Assembly (NCBI GenBank): GCA_030704615.1
Contig: CM060732.1
Span: forward strand, 68,617,053-68,681,052
DNA: 64,000 nt
Reading direction: 5' to 3'
Source of the DNA: Takakia lepidozioides
Taxonomy: Eukaryota > Streptophyta > Takakiopsida > Takakiales > Takakiaceae
Made by a program: the position numbers and the translations under genes. The notes beneath the pieces are model-generated. The model saw only the letters and a list, made by a program, of their open reading frames with translations. It was not told the DNA's origin and did not search any database. Of this stretch, positions 32,508 to 43,400 are shown one piece after another (position 1 is the first letter of the stretch; every line of letters starts with the position of its first letter).

Positions 32508-34440
32508 CCAATCATATTAAAAATCAGTCTTGGAAAAAATAACCAAGAATCTTGAGAATCGAAATGGATTATTTCAACTCCAGGCGCTCTTCCCCGAGCT
32601 TCAGATCGGTGCAAGGTGCAGCTTCTCCAGAGGTTTGATATCACCTGGGGCAAGAATGGACTCCTCGGCACCCCTATTTCCGACACTGCAGTGCAATGGA
32701 AAGACTCCTTCCCCCACCAATGGGAAATCTCCAGCTGAAGGGGAGGAACTGGACTTCAATTGGCATCACAAACGTGCAAGGGACTTTAAATCCATAGCTC
32801 AGCTCAAATTTTAGAGTTCTGCTTAAGTATTCAGGCACCAGCAGGTCGTAGATAGACATTGCAGAACTTGGTTATATTTCCCATTCTGGTCACTACTCTC
32901 AGCTCTGCATCGACACAAAGCTTCACTGCTTTTCTCTTACTCTTACTCTTAGTGTTGCATAAGGTATTCTGCAAGACAACACCCTCTCTGGTTACTCTCT
33001 AGTCTTTGGTTACTCTCTGCACTCATGGATAATATTCTCTCTTTAGCTGTTGGATTTTTTGGTCAGGGGGTGGTATCCCCACTGTAAGCCTTCACGGCCT
33101 CAGGGTGGTTATTTTTCCCACTTCTTCTAATATATTTCCAGGGCCACTGTCCCCTGTTCATTAGGAAAAAAACAAAATCAATTCGTTTTAAATAATTGAA
33201 CTGGGTCCTTTAAAGAGAGCTGGCATAACTGAAAAGCCACTTCACCTTACCCTTTCAGAAGTGGGTTCTATTCCTTTCAACTCTGAGGAGCTCTATAGCC
33301 ACCCAGCGGTTTTGTTTCTGAAGCTCACAATTCATGAGGAAACTGTTTGATTATATGAGGGCATCGTTCAACTGTTTGCATTCAGCTTTGCACACTGAAA
33401 ACTTTTATGCACTGTGCTTTACTTACATTTCTTGAACATCTTGTTGTACCCATAATTGATGCGGTTTTGTTAGGCCGTTTTGAGCTTTAAAGCTAATACC
33501 AGATCCCGACTATGAACCTCCTGAGACTACACATCTCACATCATGGAGTTCATGTCAGGTCACAAACAACCATTAACTTACTGCATTATTCATAGTAGAT
33601 GTTGTGCGGCCCGGAAATTTGAAAATTTTATATGCTCAAACCAGCTGGTATCACAAAATTGTTAAAATGGGACACCAATGATACCTCAACTCATGATGTC
33701 AACAAGTTTCGATACCAGAACAACACCGGAATAATATATCACATTTTGTTGCGCATTTTGTAACTATCTCCAATAGCAAACACCAAGTTGCATTAACAAC
33801 ATCAAGTTGTCTTTGCCGTAAATTAGGGTATGTTGATCATAAGATCGTCACCTGGGGCCTCCTTGTTAGATGCGAAGCGGCAGCTCTCACTTAATTTGAT
33901 GGTGTTCATCATTTTTCTCATAGTTCCATGTGGTGCTAGGGTCAGACCGCAGGCTAATGTTTAAATGGAATTTGGATTCACCGGCACAATTGATTTTAAT
34001 ATCTCAACCTCTCTACAAATTAAAGACGCCATCTCATTCCAGAGTTGTTGTAAATGTAGGTCACATTGGGATTCAACATAAACTGTAGATATAACATTAT
34101 TTTTGTCACTTAATCATGTGCATTGTTTCTTCTATCTTTCCAATGTACATTATCATTTCTTTCCTCCGAAAATCTAATATGTGGTTGAGAAGAAATTTAA
34201 TTTGGGGCGAGACTTGAGACCCATTATCAGGCTGAAAAAATGAGAACAGCCCCATTTGCAAAATTTCGCTGAAAAAATGCAGATTTGATGGGGCTTCTTC
34301 TAAGTACACATGCTGGCCGGGTTGTGAAGCATATGACTAATTTTGGTGGCTAACTTATTCACATTTGGTGACTCAATATCCACATTTGCTAAAACAAATT
34401 GCCACGGTGGCTGCAACACTGCAACTTTTGGAACGAAGGG
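32508..34440. other. Spacer between the inverted F-box copies
   Basis: AT-rich, low-coding DNA. An A-tailed retroposon end is likely at about 33060-33175 (CAGGGCCACTGTCCCCTG before the A run), similar to the end at 22400-22523. I see no gene in the rest. Confidence 0.5.
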
Positions 34441-34593
34441 CCTTGTTACTCACAGCCACTAGATATTTCGAGATCAATATTGGATCCACGGCCCTGTTAG
34501 TCGCAAGTGTGAGACTCTACGGGTTTGGCGATTCTGGGGAGGGAGATGCGGAGGAGAGTCTCGGGGGAAGAGTCTCGACAGCGGCGGAGGACT

Positions 34594-34604
34594 AGTATAT
34601 ATAT
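34594..34604 (+). promoter_or_regulatory. TATA box of right F-box gene
   Basis: TAGTATATATATCC lies about 310 bases upstream of the ATG, in the 5' block conserved with the left inverted copy. Conservation of this block between the two copies supports a promoter role. Confidence 0.55.
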
Positions 34605-34907
34605 CCTCTGCCCTTCTCAGCCGCATCAGAGCTCCTAGTTTTGCAGTTGTCTCTAGGGATCATCCTCACGTTTGCATTTTGCATGTTTTTCTTCCCACTT
34701 TTAGTCCCCTCTATACTGACGTTAAGTAGCTTATCGAAAGCCTTCCAACCTTCAGTTTATTTGCTTGAGGTGTTACTCCTCGGATCCCTGTTGCAAGCAT
34801 AGTCAGTTTATGTCCGCTTGAAAGAACTCTCAGTCTCAGTGCAGCATTACCCGGATCAGCCTTGTGTGCAGGCTCAGATCTCAGTTTCTCTCGATCAGCT
34901 TGTGAGA

Positions 34908-36161
34908 ATGGATCAGTGTAACCGAACCAACGTCCACAACAATGTAGCTTTTCCTCATGAGCTTGTGGACAATCTGGAGTCTGTGTTTGCGAGGCTTCCT
35001 GCTCATGACGTAGCCAGCAGTCTCTGCGTGTGTAAAGCATGGAATCAAGTGGACATCTTGTCCAGAGAGTTTTCCGATCTGCGTTTGTCGTTGAAGACCG
35101 AAGATTGGTATTTTCCTACAGCTATGGTTGGGTTGGACAGTATGGACTCTGGGCCGCAGGAATGGATAGGCTTCCATCACCCATCAAACACTTGGCGCAA
35201 GCTGCCGCCTTTACCAGCTCCTCTGGGAAAATGTGTGATTGTAACAGGATCTGGAGGACTACTCTGCGTCCAAGACAAGTCTTGCGAGGATTTCTGGCTC
35301 AGTCCCCTGTTTGTTTGTAACCCGATAACCAAGAGGTGGAAAGAGCTTCCTAGATTGCCAGCACCTACCGAAGCCTCCAGCTCATCACCTGGGTCATCAC
35401 CAGTTGTCAAGCACATGCTGATCGACCAGGGTACTAACGATGGTTGGGGTTCCTACAGGATTATTTTCCTCTGGTCGTGGATCATGTATGAGTACTCCTC
35501 ACAAACGAATGTGTGGAGAATACAGGAATTTGCTCTTGTTTCCACATCTGCACAATTGCACCCAGGTAGTGCAGTGTGGGAGGGGATGATCTACTGCATT
35601 CTGGTCGAACGGGAGGAGTTTGGTGACAGTGCATACGAAGTTAGAGCTTTTGATATTCAACGCTGTGTCTGGATGGAGGAGACCTACGCACTGCACCCGG
35701 TTGAGGCGACTGACGAGTTTTTGAGTACCAGGCCCTACCAACCACAACTGCTGGTTTGCAGAGGTATGCTTTTAGCTGTGTTCGCCACCTTCCTTGACAT
35801 GGATGAAATCAGGATGGAGGACATTGCACCTAGTGACTTACGCGACCTGTGTGGTATCTTACTGTTGAAGCTTGATCTGCGAGTGAAAGAATTCGTCTAT
35901 CAAGAGATTGGCATTCCACCGAACTTGTGTGTAGCCCATCTCTACGGGTATGGTGATCTTGATCAATGGGTAGGCCATTACTCTCCAGGGGGAAACACAA
36001 TATGGTTGGCAAACGAGGAGTACCTCATCAAATATGAGAATTTGGACCTTTGGGGGATTGACAACATTGGAAAGGACACCAAATTTCCCAGACTCATGGA
36101 CGAAGACTACATGTTGTTCAACGACTGTGCATTCTACCCTCCCTTGATAGCAAAACCATGA
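34908..36161 (+). CDS. F-box/kelch-like protein, single exon
   Basis: The ATG at 34908 is chosen because the paralogue begins at the same MDQCN; upstream in-frame codons lack an ATG. The 417-residue protein has an F-box near residues 14-55 (LESVFARLPAHDVASSLCVC). A kelch-like region with GPQEWIGFHHPSNTW follows, then GGLLCVQDKSCEDFW and FVCNPITKRWKELPRLPAP, and further repeats to MYEYSSQTNVWRI. By family knowledge, such proteins bind SKP1 and present targets for ubiquitination; the target here is unknown. It lies head to head with a broken copy at 30740-31654. No internal stop is present, so it may be functional. A 5' untranslated intron is possible but the donor differs from that in the left copy. 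Confidence 0.87.
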   Translation: MDQCNRTNVHNNVAFPHELVDNLESVFARLPAHDVASSLCVCKAWNQVDILSREFSDLRLSLKTEDWYFPTAMVGLDSMDSGPQEWIGFHHPSNTWRKLPPLPAPLGKCVIVTGSGGLLCVQDKSCEDFWLSPLFVCNPITKRWKELPRLPAPTEASSSSPGSSPVVKHMLIDQGTNDGWGSYRIIFLWSWIMYEYSSQTNVWRIQEFALVSTSAQLHPGSAVWEGMIYCILVEREEFGDSAYEVRAFDIQRCVWMEETYALHPVEATDEFLSTRPYQPQLLVCRGMLLAVFATFLDMDEIRMEDIAPSDLRDLCGILLLKLDLRVKEFVYQEIGIPPNLCVAHLYGYGDLDQWVGHYSPGGNTIWLANEEYLIKYENLDLWGIDNIGKDTKFPRLMDEDYMLFNDCAFYPPLIAKP

Positions 36162-36639
36162 CTACCGTATGTAGTTATTATGGATGCACAAACTGTGATT
36201 TTGTCAATTTCATGTACCTTCGCTTCGAAAACTGTGAAGAGGGACTTCTAGGATCTAGGTTTACTTAATCTCAGCAAAGAAGCTTTGAAAGAGGTAATCT
36301 CTTAGAGTTTGCATTTGGTACCTATCACTGTTTGGACTGACTGTTTCAGTAAACGAATTTTCCTTGTGTTATACAGCAAGTCTTGAATCAAGAGTGTGAT
36401 TCTCATGTCCCTTCAGTGTGATTTCCAAGAAAGAACTTTCACATAGCCACTCCATCCTCTTTCATTGTCTTTCATCTCAGACACATCATCTCACAAGGCA
36501 CACCATCTCCTCAAAAGATGGAGGACAAATCTTCCGATGGAGGTTATATTACCCACAACTAAAAGGATATGAGGTTGCACTCCATGCACATATCACAACC
36601 ACTATGACCAGTTCTGTATCATTTTCCCATCTGTTCCTC

Positions 36640-37324
36640 CATCTCTCATGGAGATTGAAGCCTCTAAAGCATCTCTACCACACCCTTACTGAGCATATCC
36701 TGCTTGCAATCATCAAGGTCCATGAAACTACATCTTGTTCAGCCGTAATGTGCATCCTTTACTCCCACATGTTGTATACATGTTCACAAGGGTATTCTCT
36801 ACATTAATAATATAAGACGCCAATGCAGCCTTGGTGATGTCAGAATGGACATTTTCGCCTTTTTCCAGAGCTCCTAGGGGGGGCACACATTGAGAATGCA
36901 GGTGAATGTGACCCTGTTGGGTATCACTCCATTATGTTGCATTCGATAATGTGGGCCTGCACTACTCTATTTCATTAAGCAGAAATATGTTTGGCTTGAA
37001 TCCACTGTCAATAATGTGGGCCTGCACCTGCTTCCCCTCAGAGACGCCTTTCATGTTGATGCACTCCTGCAAGAGACAAACATAAGTGTTGCAGTAAACC
37101 CGAATGCCTTGTTCGGTCAAAATGTGCAGAGCATCTTTAAGTCGTCCTGCCTTATGCAGTGTCCTGGCATCCCCACAAGAACCAGCAGACTTCTTACTGA
37201 TTCCCTTTCTTGGTCCTCTATAAAAAGCAGTGGTGAAGGTGGAGGTGCTACCCCAGCTGCCAGTGTGATCTGCACACACGACTGTGCCTGATTCAACCCC
37301 GCCATATGGCATGACTTTAAACAC
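36640..37324 (-). pseudogene. PPR gene remnant
   Basis: From 37324 down the minus strand encodes a PPR N-terminal region: CGDARTLHKAGRLKDALHIL, TYVCLLQECINMKGVSEGKQ and VQAHIIDSGFKPNIFLLN. It is paralogous to the copy at 9052-9642 but more diverged. The frame stops at 36962. Beyond it, broken motifs (EQDVVSW near 36720) continue to about 36640. It has no complete PPR array or editing domain. Confidence 0.8.
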
Positions 37325-38560
37325 TAGTTATACCAATTTAAACTAAGACATGACAAAATATATCAGAAACATCCTAGAATCCGTAAAGACTTCCAAATAT
37401 AAGGACAGGCTTCTAATCTGATGATAGACTATCACAGTCACCTACTTTGAGGATTGTCACAGTCCTGTTGTATTATGGTGAACCAGTCTCTACATTAACA
37501 GTGTATGAACAAGGTAACCACCCAACCTAGAATCCTCTTCTTGCCACTTGCTAAGGAGTATTCTGCAAGTCCTGTAGCAATCTATGTTCCCAGCCTTGCT
37601 CTTCTAGGACAGGCCTGTATCTCCTCAGAGATCAGGTCCTCCTAAATACCCCCCGAGGACTCCCCCCCTTTGGTATTCCCTTGCTTGCTAACCCAAGGCC
37701 TGACCCTTGGACTTTGCCATTCTGACTGTTCACCTCCCCTTGCTTAGTCATATGTCTCTTCAGTTTCTGATATGACTTTCTATTTTCAGCCTTGGTTAGC
37801 CACTAACCTAGTCTGTGACAGGATAAACTGGTCCAATGCAATCTTTTGCAAGTGGGTATCTTCCAGCCTTGGATCATCGTAAGAAAAATACCTTGTGGTA
37901 TTTTCTCCCTGGAGCTAAATTGACTCCATCGAGAATCCAACCATCACCAGACTGTGCTTCATCTTGTAAACACAGAGGGTGCTCAATCCAATGTACCACC
38001 TTCGTGCCCTCAGGTGCAAAATCTGGCGATTTCCGGACTTTCCTGGGGACATCAGCAGTGGCACAGAGGACCCATAGCTTCAACCACAGCCATGTATAGA
38101 CCAGGCTACAACCACCAAGCTCCACAATCATCGCTTCAAACAACAAGACACAATTTTGAGCAAAATGATTTTGGCATTTATTACTGCCGATCAACAAGTT
38201 TCTTATCCCCAAAGTTAACCACTACGGCAGGGTGACAAGTGTTAGCTACTATTGATCAATGCAACTTGCCTCCTCAACTCAGAGAAAAATCTCTGTTCTG
38301 CTTACCCTTGGACTGAAAGAAGATTGAGTAACAAGAGACAAAGCCTCACCTTCGGAGACATGTTGTCCCACCATCGCTAAGGATATGACATGACATCCGG
38401 CGAAACCCCTTCTATCCTGAGTGCTTGGCCTGCCTGCAAACACCACTTAAGACATCTTCATCACCTCCTAATTGAAGCTGCCCAGGGAATGGTAGAGTAG
38501 GCACACAAAAAAATTAAGCTCCCTCACTCTGTATCTCTCTCTCTCCCACTCTTAATTCCT
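37325..38560. other. Stretch without a recognised gene
   Basis: A minus-strand frame at 37874-38212 has protein-like text (VHWIEHPLCLQDEAQSGDGW, then ILDGVNLAPGRKYHKVFFL). I do not recognise the family. It may be part of a mobile element or an exon; no partner exon is evident. Confidence 0.3.
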
Positions 38561-38780
38561 CGTCCTGGGTACTCTCACCAGAGAGACGCCCTCTTCAAAT
38601 CCATCAAGGGAATTGTGCCTGTACCTCTGTTTACCAACTTTGAAAGTCTCCAGGCTGAGCCAAAAGCCCAGGCCCTTTTGGGGCCTAGTTATTGGGCAAA
38701 CCACACAAAGCAGATTGATGCTTGTGTGAAGGAATTTCTAGAGGATATCTGGAAAAATCGGATCAATTGTCTGTTCCAAT
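38560..38780 (+). mobile_element. LINE-type fragment
   Basis: The plus strand encodes RDALFKSIKGIVPVPLFTNF and QIDACVKEFLEDIWKNRIN, a close copy of the C-terminal LINE fragment found on the minus strand at 41909-42690. It is short, with no zinc finger part. Confidence 0.7.
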
Positions 38781-39587
38781 GGCTGACGGAGACCATGGTA
38801 GACAAGTGTATGAGTTGCTGTTCCTTTTGCCACTCAATTTCACTAGGCTATCTGCTGAAGCCTAGAGATCGGGCCTGAAATTGTTCCCACCATGTTGAAA
38901 AGCATTGGAAGAGGATGGGCAAGCTGCTTCTCAAGTTTTGGGAAAACCTTAGCACATGATACATGGTGCTGCATGATGGTAGACGGGTGTTTCACAAGTC
39001 CTCCAACAGTGCACCATCACATCTTGTGATCGTGAGTTGCTGGAAAGCCTGCTACAAGCAAGTGCCCAGATTTGTCTTGCTCAATGGCAGTCTCCAGTTA
39101 TTGTACTGTGATCATTGAATGGCCTTGAGGACCGCTGGCATGATTGTGGACATCACCGGGAGAAAGTGATGTGTATCTTCCAACCTGACACCCAATGCTA
39201 AATGACAAGTGCATTCAAATAATCATAGAACATATCAAACATTAGAACATAATGTGCCAGTAAGCCTAATAGATACCAACCTACTCACATACTAACCTGG
39301 AATGAAGAAAAAAGGCACCAGTGGGCATGAACTGTGCATACCTTGCTCATGTTATTGACATCAGTTCACAAGCATTTCAGACTGTACTGACCTCCTTGCT
39401 ACGCCCCCCTCCTTGCCTAATCGTCCCTACATTGTGATAGCATCGCAGTCAAATCCACAAGTAGCAGAAAGTACAAGGCTACAGAGGTAAGGCTGGAATG
39501 AACATCATACTTGCTAGTTTAATGTCAATGCCCGCCAACACTCAATTCTCTGTCACTGGATTGCGGGGTTCAGTGCTCTGATGATTT

Positions 39588-40103
39588 TCAGTTGAGATCC
39601 ATACACACCTGCATGGCTTCTTCGTTCTCCTTGCGGCTGGATGCCGTTTCAGTCTTCATCTTCTTCGCTTTGTGCCCACAGTCGATTAGCCCCAACAATG
39701 CCAGTGGCTTCTTGTCTTGGCTGAGCTCTCTAACTGCTTGCCTCACACCAGGACATGATGGCAAGATAAGCTGCCATTGGACCTGATGCGAATGGCCAAC
39801 AACAAGTGTTGACAAAGAGGGTCCCCAACCACAGAAAGTTTCCAAGTTGAACAGGATGAAACACAGGAGGCCCTCCACACAAGGCTCAGAAAACACGGTA
39901 TCCTCATGATCTGACAAGAAGGCAGAGGACCAAATCACTAGGAGGCTGGAGATAGATGAGTGTAGTAGGGGATGGATGCTCAAGCCAGCCTCTTCCAAAG
40001 TAAACTCAGCAGATCCAGCATGATGACCTACCTCCCTCTCCCTCTTCCTCCTCTTCTCCCTTCCTCCCCAATGCCAGCTCTGACATGATGAAGTCACCAC
40101 CAT
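39588..40103 (-). other. Unassigned open frame downstream of NMNAT
   Basis: A 171-codon frame on the minus strand starts ATG at 40103 and ends at 39588 (C-terminal text KPLALLGLIDCGHKAKKMKT). I recognise no family. It lies about 330 bases beyond the NMNAT stop on the same strand, so it may be part of the NMNAT 3' untranslated region, a separate small gene, or chance. Confidence 0.3.
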
Positions 40104-40428
40104 TTATGCGATGATGAGGCGGAAATCGAAAGTGACCTACTGAAGAAGACTAATGATTAGCTGACTACTGAATCCACAGTCTTCTCCTTGAGCAATGACT
40201 TCAGACGAATCCATGGAACACTGCAGAAAATACAAAGCCGATATGCCTTTGGATAACTAATAAATTGCTCAAATACATCTTCACTTCACCACCATGGATC
40301 CATTAGCACATTTTGACACAAACCACGGCACCCCTCTATTTTTCTTCCATGCTTTGACTAAGCAAGGCTCTTGTTGAGAGTTCGAAGTAGCCATGGCAAT
40401 GGAGGCGGCTCCTGATCTTTGGACACAA

Positions 40429-43400
40429 TCAACATGCTCGGCATTGACTGCACCTGAAAGGAACAGGAAATGGTATGTGGGTAATATAGTTTTTACTAGG
40501 CCTCACGGTTGATGACGGGGGATATTAGTAAAAAGATTGTGCATCTTTATGTAGTTGATCACATTGTCGGATGTCAGATATTTCACTGAGAGCCCCCTTG
40601 CCATGTTCCGCCTGCAAAGCATGCATGAGAGTCAGTTTCGCTGACTTATCTGATATTGACCTACCCAACACAACCACAGCTTCATGTCACATTTTTTAGG
40701 GTCCAAAGATGAATACCTGACTTTCGTGGAACTGATGTCGTTATGAATAAGCTCATCCACAATCAAAATATGTCTCTGCACACCAGAAAACACTTTAGAC
40801 AGTTGTCAGAGAGCTACCACCCTGAGATGTTTTCCAAACAAAAGCAAAGAGGTATTTAACAAATCACAATGGCAAATCAAACTCCAACAAATGACGCTCA
40901 ACAAGAGAAGATTGATCTTGTACACAGAACACATAACGCAATCTAGTAGAACTTCGGGTGAAGAGACACCATAACGCTTTGGCTGGAGTCCACCTTCTAT
41001 TTTACAGAATATGTACCGAAAATATCACTGGTGAGGCTAATTCTGGATTAAGTTCTGAAAATTCAAAAAACATTAATACACAAAGTATGGTCACATGCTG
41101 TACTGGCCCATAAAGTGGACTAGCCCAACTAATAGGAAATTAAACCCTTGACTGTGCTTTGAAAAATTTTGGGTACAAATTTTACTTTCAACTCTGCAAA
41201 TTCCTTGTTGTGATCCCCAAATTGAGCTGTCCAGGACGTGTGAGACCCAAAACAGGTTGCATTAACCTTCAAACATTTCAAAAGTTTGCTTGAGCTCACA
41301 TGTCAACCTTACCACACATCCACCAGGAACATTCGCTGACTGGTTTGAAAAAAGAATTGAAGTGAAGGCTGACTCACTCGGTTGTTAAAAAGGATGTCAT
41401 GTTCAAAAAGCAGTTGCCGGGTGTCCTTCCCATCCCTGCAAATGCACACTACACCATGCTCTTGTAGCAGTGCCCGCACCTATACATTCCAGAGTCACGT
41501 CAGTCTTAAGCCTATGGCAAGCCAACATTCGCAGGGAACAGGATGAATACATTCTCAGTCCCATGAGTTTTGAGGTGGCCATCTGTTTATTGTTCAGAGG
41601 TAAGCTCCCCACCCTGAGTTTGAATTTCAGTCTACTGCCGTGGGTAGGTAGGCCTTCAGATCACCTTACGGTCCTTGCCCATGTCACAGAACTGGAAACA
41701 AGTTCAAGGAAGTATTATGCCTAACTTCATTTTCATCGGACAGTCTTTGGGCATCAGATATAGCTTTGGAGGGGGTAGCTTCATCCAGTAGGGTCTTCTG
41801 CACTATTCAGATACTTGAAAATCTCTTCTACCCTTTTCCGCCAAGACTTAGCCTGTTTAACAATGAATGCATCACGTCGAGAGCTTAAGGGAGGTAGAGA
41901 GATTGTACTCATAAGACGTTGTTTGCCGTAGCCTTGTGGCCATTGACCCCGCGCCCAGTTTGAGCGGGAACAAAAGGGACAGAACCTACCTCTGTCAGGG
42001 GCTGACGTTGGTAGTAAGACTTACCTCCATATAAAGAATTAATCCGGGTTTTCCAGATATCCTCTAGAAATCCCTTCACACAAGCATCAATCTGCTGTGT
42101 GTGATTTGCCCAAAAACTAGGCCTCAGGAGGGCCTGGGCTTTTGGCTCAGCCTCGAGACTGTCAAAGTTGGTAAACAGGGGTACAGGCACAATTCCCTTA
42201 ATAGATTTGAAGAGAGCGTCTCTTTGGTGAGAGAACCCCGGACAGTGTATCAGAAAATGAATACTGTCTTCAGATTGCCCACACAACGGGCAATTGCACT
42301 CTCCCTTTCCTCTCTGCTTCTGTTTGCTGTTCAAAGGTGCCTTCCTGCCCTGAGTTTAAATTTCAGTCTAGTGCCGAGAGTGGGTAGACCCTTGAGGTCA
42401 TCCAAGATGTCCTCCCCCATGTCACAGACTGGAAACAAGTTCAGGGAAGTTTTCTGCCTAACTTCATTTTCATCAGACAATCTCATGGCAACAGACATGG
42501 CTGAGGACACTACAGCCTCTAAGTCAGATTTATCCAGCAGAGTCAAGACTTGCGGATCCAGGTCCAGGTCCTTGAGGATCTCTTCTACTCTCTTCTGCCA
42601 GGACTTAGCCTGTTTGACAGGGCGGTCCTGTTTCCAAGATATAGAGTCGATTAACTTAGGATACTTAAGGGAGGTAGAGAGAGAGAGAGGACAAGGGAAA
42701 CAAACCTAAACTGATGCTAGCCATCCTAATATGGGACATGTACAGGAGAAAGACACAATCTACCTGCTCTGGAATCCAAACACCAGGCTTTGTCACTGAC
42801 TCCAGCAGGTCCGTACCACATAGCAGCATCACCCTCACCTTCTCTGTACGTATACAAAAGCATTGATCATCCTCTCCCTCTCCCCTTCCCAGACTCTCAT
42901 CCAAGCATCTATCTAGTTGCAGTCCATCGATCTGCTCACTGAGTTGAAAGCCCCTAAATCCCATGCAGTATAGAAAAGGTATTATTGGCTACGGTCTCTG
43001 ATACAAATCAACACATGATTGGCTGGGATCACCCTGCATAATAAACCCAGCTGCAAAGGTGCCCTCAAGTCACCAATGGCTGGATCTGGCTATTATTATC
43101 GTGAAATTTGCCAGACTGTGACATGTTGGGGCCCGCCTTGCAAAATGGAGAAGCTTTCTTTAATTTTCCAAGAAGATTTTCAAATTTGTTCAACTAATAC
43201 AGCTATCCTCAGCCCTTTCCAGGTAAATGATTTTATCCTAGCCACATTCGGCAAAAAATATAATTGATTTCAACAGCTGTCTGACACTGTCTGCTTGTCG
43301 CAGATTTTTAGCAACTTAACAACAATCATCCAGTAAAAGAGGAACATTTTGAAGGTGTTCTGCCTGCCCAAACATAGCTGTGGGGATGACTAACAGGAGA

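Noticed and set aside
31943-34604. A shared bidirectional promoter for the two F-box genes
   Set aside because: The two TATA regions are about 2.6 kb apart with retroposons between. Each copy has its own duplicated promoter block.
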